DNA from: Verrucomicrobiaceae bacterium UBA2429
GTDB taxonomy: Bacteria > Verrucomicrobiota > Verrucomicrobiia > Verrucomicrobiales > Verrucomicrobiaceae
NCBI GenBank assembly: GCA_002343505.1
Contig: DDQZ01000077.1
Span: forward strand, 1-64,000
DNA length: 64,000 nucleotides
Direction of reading: 5' to 3'
Shown here: piece after piece, positions 9,901 through 17,960 of the stretch
How positions within the stretch are numbered: position 1 is the stretch's first letter
Layout of the letters: every line of letters starts with the position of its first letter
Translations under genes and position numbers: made by a program
Notes under the pieces: model-generated
What the model saw: the letters and a program-made list of their open reading frames with translations, nothing else
Told to the model about the DNA's origin: nothing
Databases searched by the model: none

Positions 9901-10119
9901 CGCCGCGCCCGGCTTCACCGCCAGTTCGGCGAGCTGGCGCAGGATGCGGTTGAAAAACTCCCCCGCCGCCTTGCGCGTGAAGGTCATGGCAGCGATGTCC
10001 TCCGGACTCACTCCCAGCGCCAGCAGATGCAGATGCCGGCGCACGAGCTGCCAGGTCTTGCCGGAGCCTGCCGAGGCGGAGATGAGCAGGTGTTGGAGCG
10101 GAGCAGGCGCGGTTTCCAT
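6907..10119 (-). CDS. UvrD-type helicase-nuclease, AddA/RecB-like
   Basis: A 1070-residue superfamily 1 helicase with a C-terminal nuclease. Seen in order: Walker A SASAGSGKT (residues 14-22), motif Ia region MTFTRKAAGEF, Walker B/motif II DEFQDTS, motif III GDPKQSIYLWR, motif V MTIHAAKGLEFD, motif VI LYVAMTRA, then a RecB-type nuclease domain with LGTLVHELL and the PD-(D/E)XK core VDYKTD. I chose the ATG at 10119, just before the P-loop; the frame extends 27 codons further up. The order fits AddA, which with AddB processes double-strand breaks for RecA loading. No AddB lies next to it: the next gene upstream is a divergent phosphatase. AddB may be elsewhere, or the protein may act with another partner. 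Confidence 0.9.
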   Translation of the reverse strand: METAPAPLQHLLISASAGSGKTWQLVRRHLHLLALGVSPEDIAAMTFTRKAAGEFFNRILRQLAELAVKPGAAADYFKDCSPPLAHEADFPGVLRRVTRRMHRLRLGTLDSFFASVTTCFPLELGLGSTARVMDEKETELAARAALASLLEKLHREENAASMSQLMEAHKQATFGAEEKSADESLMDLTRKWLALWEESSGSNDSLRGWGDVSLPGMSAPLTPVSDLIAKVRAHFIPPEKGAALLDETLAEALETVPCLSLPKRVRELLAKLAEVWDDLPAGRAVIVWNRARLELSTQAGKALRELAEGIIARELHGRARRTRGIARIIGLYAEEYAAQVRQRGRLSFADVQRLLARAAVEKSPWLGGGGDLWFRLDARHAHWMLDEFQDTSRKQWQIVSNLVDEVIQDHGGRRSFFAVGDPKQSIYLWREAEPGLFDDILALYPARAGGGLHQMPLSMSWRSAQPVLGMVNRVFGSRTLIEELLPAGCMDGFAFQAHEAAKKDLAGHAALLSTPVVEKGAEQEALAGAAAGLLRRVDPLGRGLTCAILTRQNKEAAALAETLRALTGMDIVCEAETRPCTDNAATLALLSLLSLAAHPGDTAALEHLRMTPLWPLIESGGEGWRLTALKTLALVQARGFAGFMEEWTPRLRAYLPELDAFHLRRLGQMADIAAEYDAGEGRCVDGFLRFAREYPMRARGPARSIQVMTIHAAKGLEFDLVIHMAHDARSMRHVRDDKLLACRGQGAVRWVLEAPPRACGRLVPELDSLLQEAEKRAAFEALCRLYVAMTRAIHGLYIIAKPAPKKGESVNEGRLLRETLGSTPPRGHAQEYVIEWETGDPDWFMRRQPAAKPAVAATPPPAAPLGRLLRETQPIPRRRTPSGEETFRVKGSVLFSPGREPGRRLGTLVHELLAGVEWRPDLRALESRWLSQGLLTPDDLAGGADAVAKEALRQARAVLAAPECAAAFTAPSPHAIVWRERSFDLITEGGWVSGTFDRVLIDRDSAGRPLSAWIVDYKTDDISDDAKLESKCQGYAPQIALYRQAIARLAGLPEEKVRASLLFTRLLKLV

Positions 10120-10234
10120 GCGGCCTTGTTTACCACTGGATGAAAGTGGTTGCCAAACACTTTGCCCTGCTCGTCCGCGAGTGCCGTAGGGCGCGCGCAA
10201 GGTTCCTCACGGGCTGGCGTTGACCTTCCCAGCC

Positions 10235-11677
10235 ATGCAGCCGCGCATTCCCACAGCCATCGTTTTTTCCCTCGCCTGCCTTGCCGCGGGTCACGCCGAA
10301 GTCCACACCGCGCAGGGAATCCTCTCGGGCGAGGCCACCGCCACTTCCGTCCTGCTGCAGACGCGGCTTACCGCCATCCCCGGACCCGAACTCGACAGGG
10401 AAGGGGATGTGCCCGGCGCGGAGGGCGTGGCGTGTTTTGAGTATGGCGCTGATCCCGCCTTCGCCAATGCCGCGCGCACGCCCTGGCTCAGGGCCGCGCC
10501 GGAGCGGGACTTCATCGTGCGCGCCCATGTCACGGGACTCGAAGCCGGCACGCTATATCACTGCCGTGTCATTGCCGGAAAAGACGAGGCGGACGCGCGG
10601 CCCGGACGCGCCGGCAGCTTCCGCACCCTGCCGGATGCCGCAGGGCACGCGCCGCTTTCCTTCGTCATGGGCAGTTGCATGAATTATCATTCGTTCATGG
10701 CCGGCAAGGCCAACGGCGGCGGCCCCGTCACCGCCACGGAGGAGGACAAGCGCTTAGGCTACCCCTCCTTCGCGGCCATGTCGGCGCTCAAGCCTGCCTT
10801 CTTCATCGGCACCGGAGACATCGTGTATTACGACCATCCCGCGCAGGCAGCTGCCAGCACGCTCCCGGAACTGCGCAGAAAATGGCACGAGCAGTTCCGC
10901 TTTCCGCGCATGACGGACTTTTTCTCCGTGACTCCGGCCTACTGGTCGAAGGACGACCACGACTTTCGCTACAACGACGCCGACCTGCGCGGCGAACGCG
11001 AGCCGCGGGCGGGCACCGGCATTGAAATCTTCCGCGAGCAGATGCCCGTCCTGCCCGCTGACGCCGCCGCCACACCCACTTACCGCACGCACCGCGTCCA
11101 CCGCCACGCGCAGCTCTGGTTCGTCGAGGGGCGTGACTACCGCTCGCCGAACAAAATGCCCGACGGCCCGGACAAAACCCTCTGGGGCGCGGAGCAGCGC
11201 GCGTGGCTCCAGCGCACGTTGAAGGAAAGCGACGCGCCGTGGAAGATCATCATCACACCCACCCCGATGGTAGGCCCGGACCGCAACAGCAAGACCGACA
11301 ACCACACCAACCTGGCCGGCTTCAAGCACGAGGCGGACAGTTTTTTTGAATGGCTGCGCGCGGAGGGCGTCACCGGTGTCCTCACCTTTTGCGGAGACCG
11401 TCACTGGCAGTATCACAGCATCCATCCGCTCGGCGTCGAGGAGTTCTCCGTCGGCGCCCTCAATGACGAGAACGCCATCCGGGGAGAGCGTCCCGGCGGC
11501 CCGAAGACCACCGACCCCGAGGGCAAAATCAAGCAGCCCTACATCTACTCCGAACCCACCGGCGGCTTCCTCCATGTCACGCTCAGCACCGGCACGCAAG
11601 GACGCGCCAAGCTGGGAATCGAGTTCCGCGACGACCACGGCAAAGTCCTGCACAGCGTGCTCAAGCGCGCCGAATGA
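10235..11677 (+). CDS. PhoD-like phosphatase/phosphodiesterase, secreted
   Basis: A 480-residue protein. The ATG at 10235 gives a signal peptide (AIVFSLACLAAGHA); a TTG 15 bp earlier is less likely. The N-terminal Fn3-like domain (about 30-130) precedes a calcineurin-like metallophosphatase domain of the PhoD type, with metal-site motifs SCMNYH, GTGDIVYYDHP, KDDHDFRYND and CGDRHW. PhoD-family enzymes release phosphate from phosphodiesters and monoesters outside the cytoplasmic membrane. It is divergent from the AddA-like gene and convergent with the amidase (18 bp between ends). Substrate unknown. Confidence 0.88.
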   Translation: MQPRIPTAIVFSLACLAAGHAEVHTAQGILSGEATATSVLLQTRLTAIPGPELDREGDVPGAEGVACFEYGADPAFANAARTPWLRAAPERDFIVRAHVTGLEAGTLYHCRVIAGKDEADARPGRAGSFRTLPDAAGHAPLSFVMGSCMNYHSFMAGKANGGGPVTATEEDKRLGYPSFAAMSALKPAFFIGTGDIVYYDHPAQAAASTLPELRRKWHEQFRFPRMTDFFSVTPAYWSKDDHDFRYNDADLRGEREPRAGTGIEIFREQMPVLPADAAATPTYRTHRVHRHAQLWFVEGRDYRSPNKMPDGPDKTLWGAEQRAWLQRTLKESDAPWKIIITPTPMVGPDRNSKTDNHTNLAGFKHEADSFFEWLRAEGVTGVLTFCGDRHWQYHSIHPLGVEEFSVGALNDENAIRGERPGGPKTTDPEGKIKQPYIYSEPTGGFLHVTLSTGTQGRAKLGIEFRDDHGKVLHSVLKRAE

Positions 11678-11695
11678 CGCAAGAGGCGCCGCCTT

Positions 11696-13237
11696 TCACA
11701 TCGCCTCGCAGCATGTCTCCTGCGCGCGCGCCGGATGACGCCGCTCAAAGGCATCGCCGAAAGCCAGCAACCTGCGCTCCGACCATGCCGCGCCGAGGAA
11801 GGACAGCCCCACCGGCATCCCGTCCACCCGGCCCATCGGCAGCGTCAGATGCGGGTAACCCGCCACGGCGGCAGGTCCGGACGCGGTGCGTCCGCCGCTG
11901 TCACCCCTGGCGAGGTTCACCACACCGGCCGGGTCGTTCGTGGCGCAGATCAGAGCGTCCAGCCGGTGTTCCCGCAGCGCCGCGTCAATGCCCCGCGGTC
12001 CCGCCAGATCGAGCGCCTGACTGCGCGCGGAGCGCGCCCCGGCTAGTGCGTCATCCCCCTGGCGCTGCTCCGCCTCGATGAAGAGTTCCTGGCCGAAATG
12101 CGCCAGTTCCTCCCTCGCGCGCGCCTCGTTGAAGGCGATGACATCCGCCAGCGTCCGCACCGGCCCGCCGCGCGCCCCAAGGTATTCGTTCAGCGCCAGA
12201 CGGAATTCGGTGAGCATCGCGGACCATGCCGCGCCTGCCGCCTCCCGCCTGTGGGGGATTTCCACCCCGTCCACCAGCACCGCGCCCGCCTCCCTCAGCA
12301 GTTTCAGCGCCTCCTCAAAGACGCCATGCACGCGCCCGTCCCTGCCGCACATCCCGCGCACGATGCCCAGCCGCGCGCCTTGGAGCGCATCCACGGAAAA
12401 ATCCACCGTGTAGTCGGCAAGCACGCGGTCCGCCGCGTTTTTCGTGAACGGATCCATGCGGTCATGACCCGCGATGGCGCTTAAAACGAGCGCGGCATCC
12501 CGCACGGTGCGCGTCATCGGCCCTGCGGTGTCCTGCCAGGGCGTGATGGGGATGATGCCCGCGCGGCTGACCAGGCCCACAGTCGGCTTCAGACCCACGA
12601 TGCCGCAGCAGGCGGCCGGGCTGACAATGGAGCCGTTTGTCTCCGTGCCGATGGCCGCGGGCACCATGCCCGCTGCCACCGCCGCCGCCGAGCCCGAGCT
12701 TGAGCCGCTGGCGGTGCGCCTGGGATCATGGGGATTCAATGTCAGGCCGCCGCGCGCGCTCCAGCCGCTGGTCGAGCGCGGGGAGCGCAGGTTGGCCCAC
12801 TCGCTCAAGTTTGCCTTGCCGAGAATCACCGCGCCCGCCGCGCGCAGGCGCGCCACCACGCTGGCATCCCGCTCCGGCGCGGGCGCGTCGAGCAGCGCCA
12901 GCGAGCCTGCGGTGGTTCTCATGGCGTCCGCCGTGTCCAGATTGTCCTTCACCAGCACCGGGATGCCGTGCAGCGGTCCGCGCGCCAACGCGCGCTCAAG
13001 ACCGCGTGCAATATCCGGCGCGTCTGGATTTGTCTCAATGACCGCCCGCAGCGACGGGCCGTTTAGATTGAGCGCCTCGACGCGCCTTAGCGCGTCCGCC
13101 ACCAGATCAGGCGCCGGCCACCCGCTGTCCCGCATCTCCCGGATCGTCCACCCGCCCTTCGGCGCCGCGCGCCGGCAGCCCGCCAGCGGCGCCAGAAGAG
13201 CCGCTGCCCCGGCATTCATGAGGACGCGTCGTTTCAT
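11696..13237 (-). CDS. Amidase-signature hydrolase, probable lipoprotein
   Basis: A 513-residue amidase. The amidase signature is complete: the Lys of VLVKDNLDTA, the GSSSGSAAAVAAG stretch and IGTETNGSI give the Ser-cisSer-Lys triad. The start at 13237 gives an N-terminus MKRRVLMNAGAAALLAPLAG followed by Cys21, which looks like a lipoprotein signal (LAGC lipobox) with Tat-like arginines. The start codon overlaps the stop of the topoisomerase gene as ATGA (4 bp), implying coupled translation. That pairing is unexpected functionally, and I infer only transcriptional convenience. Substrate unknown; some relatives act on indoleacetamide or in GatA, but the export signal argues against GatA. Confidence 0.88.
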   Translation of the reverse strand: MKRRVLMNAGAAALLAPLAGCRRAAPKGGWTIREMRDSGWPAPDLVADALRRVEALNLNGPSLRAVIETNPDAPDIARGLERALARGPLHGIPVLVKDNLDTADAMRTTAGSLALLDAPAPERDASVVARLRAAGAVILGKANLSEWANLRSPRSTSGWSARGGLTLNPHDPRRTASGSSSGSAAAVAAGMVPAAIGTETNGSIVSPAACCGIVGLKPTVGLVSRAGIIPITPWQDTAGPMTRTVRDAALVLSAIAGHDRMDPFTKNAADRVLADYTVDFSVDALQGARLGIVRGMCGRDGRVHGVFEEALKLLREAGAVLVDGVEIPHRREAAGAAWSAMLTEFRLALNEYLGARGGPVRTLADVIAFNEARAREELAHFGQELFIEAEQRQGDDALAGARSARSQALDLAGPRGIDAALREHRLDALICATNDPAGVVNLARGDSGGRTASGPAAVAGYPHLTLPMGRVDGMPVGLSFLGAAWSERRLLAFGDAFERRHPARAQETCCEAM

Positions 13238-15261
13238 TCCGGCGCGGCGGATTTCCGCTCGTTGACGACTCGGTCCACGGTGTGCTTGGTGACGATGTTT
13301 CCCTGCGAGTCTCGGCCTTTGACAGCGAGAGAGGCCACGGGGAATTTCAGGCACAGCGTGCGCAGGTAGAGGGCGGGCTTGAGGTGGATGAGCAGGTTTT
13401 GGGCGTCGCTCTCGGCCTCGGTCTCGTGGCGGGCGAAGAAGAGCACCATGCTGCCGGGCGCGCCCTTGGTGAGCACATACTCCTTGTCGCGCGTGATGCC
13501 GCCGATGCGGAAGCGCTTGGCCAGCACGGGACCCTGCTTGCCGTTGCGGTAGATGAGCGTGTAAACCGCGTCCTCGTCCTTTTTGAACAGGCTCAGATAC
13601 ACGGGGTTCTTCCCCACATGCAGCTTCGGCGCCACTTTGGACACGGTCATGGTGCCGTCCTTGGTGAACCAGATGATGTCATCAAGAGGCGAGCATTTGC
13701 AGACGGGCTCGCCCTCGCGCTTGAGGCCGGTGCCGGCAAAGCCCTCCTTGGCGTCGAGGTAGAGCGTCTCATTGGCCATGATGACCTCGGCGGCGGCCAC
13801 TCGGTCGAAGCTGGAGACTTCGGTGCGGCGCTCGCGGCCTGTGCCGTAGGTTTTCTTGAGCCTCTCGAAATGGGCGATGGTGTAGCGAGTGAGGCTTTTG
13901 AGGTTTTTTTGGACCTCGGCGATTTGTTTCTCCAGGGAGCGGATGTGCTCGTCGGCCTCGAAGCTGTTGAACTTGGAGATGCGCTTGATCTTGATCTCGG
14001 TGAGGCGCGCCACATCGTCATCGGTGACCTCGCGCCTGAGCAGGCCGAGATGCGGCTTGAGGCCCGTCCAGATTGCCTGCATGACGGCATCCCAGGTCTC
14101 GCATTCCTCGATGCGGCGGTAGATGCGGTTTTCGATGAAGATCTTTTCCAGGCTGCTGAAATGCCACTTTTCCTCCAGCTCGCCGAGCTGGATTTCCAGC
14201 TCCCGGCCGAGGATGCCCTTGGTGTGCAGGGCGCTTTCTTTGAGCAGGTCGTTCACGCCCACGAAGCGAGGCTTGTCGTTCTGGATGACGACAGCGTTCG
14301 GCGCGAGGGAGACCTCGCAATCGGTGAATGCATAGAGCGCCTGGATGGTCTGCTCCGGGTCCACGCCGGGCGGGAGCTGGATGACGATCTCGACGAACTC
14401 GGCGGTGTTGTCCTCGACGCGGGCGATCTTGATTTTGCCCTTCTCGTTCGCGGCCACGATGCTGTCCTGGATGCTGCCGGTGGTGGTGCCAAAGGGGATC
14501 TCGGTGATGCGCAGGATGTTTTTTTTGGCGCCCTCCTCGATCTTCGCCCGCACGCGCACACGGCCGCCGCGCAGACCCTGGTTGTAGTCGCTGGCGTCCA
14601 TGATGCCGCCCTGGGGGAAGTCCGGCACGAGATTGACCTCCTCCCCGCGCAGCGCGGCGATGCTGGCATCGCACAGCTCGATGAAATTGTGCGGCAGGAT
14701 GCGGCAGGAAAGTCCGACGGCGATGCCCTCCACGCCCTGGGCCAGCAGCAGCGGGAACTTCACCGGCAGCGTCACAGGCTCCTTGTTGCGCCCGTCGTAG
14801 CTGGCGGCCCACTCCGTCACTTTCGGGCAGAAGACCACGTCCAGCGCGAACTTGGAGAGCCGCGCCTCGATGTATCGCGGTGCTGCCGCATTGTCGCCGG
14901 TGAGCACGTTGCCCCAGTTCCCCTGGGTGTCTATGAGCAGGTCCTTCTGGCCGAGCTGCACAAAGGCGTCGCCAATGCTGGCGTCACCGTGCGGGTGGTA
15001 CTTCATCGTGTTGCCGACCACGTTCGCCACCTTGTTGTAGCGGCCGTCCTCCAGCTCGTCGAGGCTGTGCATGATTCGCCGCTGCACGGGCTTGAAGCCA
15101 TCGTGGATGTGAGGCACCGCGCGCTCCAGGATCACATAGCTGGCGTAGTCGAGGAACCAGTCGCTGTAGAGATCATCCACGGGTTTGATCTCGATGGGGG
15201 CGCTGTCGGCCAGGATGGGGGAGTTGTCTTCGGCGGGCTGCTTGGCGGATTTTTTTGGCAC
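13234..15261 (-). CDS. parC: DNA topoisomerase IV subunit A (GyrA/ParC family)
   Basis: A 675-residue type IIA topoisomerase A subunit. The N-terminal core carries DGFKPVQRRI, the KYHPHGD motif (about residues 87-93) and the active-site tyrosine at Tyr130 in APRYIEARLS, which forms the covalent DNA bond. At 675 residues it is shorter than a typical GyrA, because the C-terminal beta-pinwheel is reduced, matching the short ParC-type proteins of Bacteroidetes and Verrucomicrobia. The start is GTG at 15261. A ParE partner should encode the ATPase; it is not next door on the left (amidase) or right (divergent TIR gene). Translation is coupled to the amidase. Confidence 0.9.
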   Translation of the reverse strand: MPKKSAKQPAEDNSPILADSAPIEIKPVDDLYSDWFLDYASYVILERAVPHIHDGFKPVQRRIMHSLDELEDGRYNKVANVVGNTMKYHPHGDASIGDAFVQLGQKDLLIDTQGNWGNVLTGDNAAAPRYIEARLSKFALDVVFCPKVTEWAASYDGRNKEPVTLPVKFPLLLAQGVEGIAVGLSCRILPHNFIELCDASIAALRGEEVNLVPDFPQGGIMDASDYNQGLRGGRVRVRAKIEEGAKKNILRITEIPFGTTTGSIQDSIVAANEKGKIKIARVEDNTAEFVEIVIQLPPGVDPEQTIQALYAFTDCEVSLAPNAVVIQNDKPRFVGVNDLLKESALHTKGILGRELEIQLGELEEKWHFSSLEKIFIENRIYRRIEECETWDAVMQAIWTGLKPHLGLLRREVTDDDVARLTEIKIKRISKFNSFEADEHIRSLEKQIAEVQKNLKSLTRYTIAHFERLKKTYGTGRERRTEVSSFDRVAAAEVIMANETLYLDAKEGFAGTGLKREGEPVCKCSPLDDIIWFTKDGTMTVSKVAPKLHVGKNPVYLSLFKKDEDAVYTLIYRNGKQGPVLAKRFRIGGITRDKEYVLTKGAPGSMVLFFARHETEAESDAQNLLIHLKPALYLRTLCLKFPVASLAVKGRDSQGNIVTKHTVDRVVNERKSAAPE

Positions 15262-15417
15262 GGGGAAAAATCAATCGGGGGTGGAGGAAGGCCGGAGGAT
15301 AGGCGGCGCTCCCGCCCGCGCAAGCACGGGAGCCTGTCTGCCAAAATGCCCTGCAAACAGGCGGCTTGGCGCTATTCCTGCTTGCCAACCTCAAGCTAGA
15401 AACGAACCTCGGCGCGC

Positions 15418-17187
15418 ATGAAGTCCAGGCCCCCAGACTATCCCGCGCGCAGCATCTTCATCTGCTACCGCAGAGACGAATCGAGCGACATTTCCGGTCG
15501 CATCTATGACCGCCTGGTGAGCGCCATCAACAAGGAGGCTGTGTTCCAGGACATAGACTCCATGCCCTACGGCGTGGACTTCCGCGAGCATGCGAGGGAG
15601 GCGTTGCAAAACTGCCGCGTGGTGCTCGTCATCATCGGCCCGGGCTGGACGGACATTCGCGACAGTTACGGCCAGAAGCGGCTGGATGATCTTGCGGACC
15701 CTGTGCGCATCGAAGTGGAGACTGCGCTGGCCAATCCGGGCGCGCTGGTCATCCCGGTGTTTGTGAACGGGGCCAAACTCAAGACTTCGGACGTGCCCGA
15801 AAGCCTGCGCCCCCTCTGCACCCGCAACGGCCCCGAACTGCGCAGCGATGCCACGTTTGACGCGGTCATGGAACGCATTTCCTCCCAGATCCGCGCCGAG
15901 CTGCTCCGCCCTGTCGTTGAGGAAGGCGCGCGCCCGGTTCTTCCCAAACGCTTCACCGGCATCATCATCGGTGCGGTGGCCGCCCTGGCACTGGGCTGGC
16001 TGGGATGGCAGAACTACGCGCTGCGGCCTGGAATGGAAAAGAAAGCGGTCGTTTTACCGCCGATAGGGGAAGATGCGAAACCGGCAAAAGAGGAACCCGC
16101 TTTCGCTGAGATTTTGAAGGGAGCAAGATTCAGCGTCGCGTCATCAAGCAAACCCGCTTACGAACTTTTGACTCCCGACGGGAAACCCCTTCAAGGAGCG
16201 AAGCTCAAAGGAGAGAGATTGAGCACGGAATCCGAAGGGCACGGGGTGAAATTTCCAACCGCAGTCCGGCAGTTGTCCGGGCAGTTGCCTCCCGATGCTG
16301 GAATCATGTACAAGGTGCGCGCCCAAAGCCTCAAAGACGCCTCAGAAAACCCGCCCGGACCGGGTGTCCTTGTGGTGGACACCGAATGGATGGGGCAAGA
16401 GAATAAGACTCTCGGCGCGCTCAATGACGAATTCTTTTCCGGTTTTTGGAGCATGAAAGGCGCGGAGTTTCCGGCAGATGGAATTCAATTTGGATCCGCT
16501 GCCATCTACGCCGGCAAGAATGGTGTGGTCATGGACGGCGAGCTTGAAGTCGAATGCTGGGTCGAGGACGGGCATCATGGCAAGCTGTCCGGGGTCACAA
16601 GCTTCACCCTTGATGTGGAGCCTGCGCCCTGGGCTTTGGAGAATCCAAAAATCAGGCTCCTGGCTCCCGATGGCACGCCGATTGAGGACACCGTGGTGCA
16701 GGCCTCACCGGCGCAGCCTTTTGATTATGAAGACCCGGAAACCCGCCAAAAGCAGACCGCTTTGCACGGCCTGGAGTTCCTGCTGAGCATCAAAAACACG
16801 AGCGGTGCGGACTTGACGCCTGCTGGAGAATTGGATGCGCTGGGCATCACCTACAGGCTCAAGGCGAAACGTGACGGCTCGCCGGAAAGTGACTCGTCAC
16901 CGCTGGCAGAGGGAGGCCTGCTGATCTGCGAACCCAATCCCCAAGGCTACACGCATCATTCGTCCTGGCAGATGTGGTCCCTCAAGGCGAGTCAACTTTC
17001 CATGGGTCAAACAGGAGAAGTCCTGAACAAGTTCTATGTCTCCCATCAAGAGAATGAAAAGCTCGGCCACATCCTTCCTGGCATCCACGAGGTTGGTGTG
17101 ACGGTGTGGAGGTCCACCGAACCGGGCGTGGTGTACTACCAGGGCACCTTGAAGCTCGAAGTGAAGGAGCGCATCCCGGCGCGGTAG
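15418..17187 (+). CDS. Membrane TIR-domain protein with duplicated extracytoplasmic domain
   Basis: A 589-residue protein. Residues about 10-150 form a bacterial TIR domain: SIFICYRRDESSDISGRI, VFQDIDSMPYGVDF, VVLVIIGPGW and RIEVETAL, where Glu99 aligns by eye with the catalytic Glu of SARM1-type TIR NADases. A single membrane segment follows (about 179-200, GIIIGAVAALALGWLGW). The remaining 370 residues contain two related beta-rich modules: YELLTPDGKPL and later IRLLAPDGTPI start similar blocks, both containing VLVVDT/LLICEP and ending in DVEPA or LEVKE. The TIR would sit in the cytoplasm and the repeats outside (inference). No WD40, caspase-like or Thoeris partner is adjacent. Cytoplasmic signalling or NAD-depletion defence are both possible. 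Confidence 0.85.
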   Translation: MKSRPPDYPARSIFICYRRDESSDISGRIYDRLVSAINKEAVFQDIDSMPYGVDFREHAREALQNCRVVLVIIGPGWTDIRDSYGQKRLDDLADPVRIEVETALANPGALVIPVFVNGAKLKTSDVPESLRPLCTRNGPELRSDATFDAVMERISSQIRAELLRPVVEEGARPVLPKRFTGIIIGAVAALALGWLGWQNYALRPGMEKKAVVLPPIGEDAKPAKEEPAFAEILKGARFSVASSSKPAYELLTPDGKPLQGAKLKGERLSTESEGHGVKFPTAVRQLSGQLPPDAGIMYKVRAQSLKDASENPPGPGVLVVDTEWMGQENKTLGALNDEFFSGFWSMKGAEFPADGIQFGSAAIYAGKNGVVMDGELEVECWVEDGHHGKLSGVTSFTLDVEPAPWALENPKIRLLAPDGTPIEDTVVQASPAQPFDYEDPETRQKQTALHGLEFLLSIKNTSGADLTPAGELDALGITYRLKAKRDGSPESDSSPLAEGGLLICEPNPQGYTHHSSWQMWSLKASQLSMGQTGEVLNKFYVSHQENEKLGHILPGIHEVGVTVWRSTEPGVVYYQGTLKLEVKERIPAR

Positions 17188-17237
17188 CATTCCTCCAGGA
17201 TGCCTCACAGCCCCGTCACAAGCGGTCCCTGTCACGC

Positions 17238-17951
17238 TCAAGCCAGCCCCAGCGCCTTCAGCACTGCTTGAAAATCCTCCGGCAGCGGGGCCTCGGCGCG
17301 CAGGGTTTGGCCGCTGGCGGGGTGCTTGATTTCGAGGCGGGTGGCGTGCAGGCAGAGGCGCTTGACGGACAGCTCCGCGCGCAGGCGGCGGTTCAGCTCG
17401 AAGTGGCCGTAGATGTCATCGCCGAGCAGGTGGTGCTGGCGCGCGGCGGCCTGGACGCGGATTTGATGTGTCCTGCCGGTGAGCAGGCGGATCTCCAGCA
17501 GGGAAAGACGATGCCCGGCATGATAAGAGAGGTTTTTGAAATGCAGCTCGGCATTCGGCGGGCGGCCCTTGAGCACGGCGGTGCGGACGCGCCCGCGCTC
17601 GCGCGTGGTGGCCAGGTGGTCGAGCCATACGCCGTCCCTGCCGGGATTTCCACGCACGAGGGCGAGGTAGGTTTTGCCGGCAGCGCCGTCTTCAAAAGCG
17701 GAGCGGCATTTGCCGGCGGCCGCCTCATTGAGAGCGCCTAGCAGCACCCCCGATGTGTCCTGGTCCAGCCGGTGCATGAGCCAGACCCGGCCATCCGGTC
17801 CGTCGAAGCACTCCGTCCTCATGTCGTAACGACCTTCGAAGGCGGCGGGTTCGCCACGGCGGTCAGGGTTCGGGTGGGAGAGCAGGCCGGCGGGTTTGTT
17901 AACCAAGATCAGGTGCCGGTCTTGATGCAGGATGGGACAGCGCGTGAGCAT
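17238..17951 (-). CDS. RluA-family pseudouridine synthase
   Basis: A 237-residue RNA-modifying enzyme that isomerises uridine to pseudouridine. The catalytic motif HRLDQDTSG contains the aspartate (Asp of RLDQDTSG), and LTGRTHQIRV is the second family hallmark. LILVNKPAGLLSHPN marks the N-terminal substrate-binding strand. There is no S4 RNA-binding domain, so it resembles short RluA/TruC-like members; the target RNA (rRNA or tRNA) cannot be assigned. It lies 9 bp downstream of the alpha/beta hydrolase gene on the same strand, suggesting co-transcription. Confidence 0.9.
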   Translation of the reverse strand: MLTRCPILHQDRHLILVNKPAGLLSHPNPDRRGEPAAFEGRYDMRTECFDGPDGRVWLMHRLDQDTSGVLLGALNEAAAGKCRSAFEDGAAGKTYLALVRGNPGRDGVWLDHLATTRERGRVRTAVLKGRPPNAELHFKNLSYHAGHRLSLLEIRLLTGRTHQIRVQAAARQHHLLGDDIYGHFELNRRLRAELSVKRLCLHATRLEIKHPASGQTLRAEAPLPEDFQAVLKALGLA

Positions 17952-17960
17952 GGGAGTGTC

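Noticed and set aside
13282..15399. A 705-codon open frame on the plus strand opposite the topoisomerase gene
   Set aside because: It lies wholly antisense to parC, whose motifs are unmistakable; high G+C keeps the opposite frame open.
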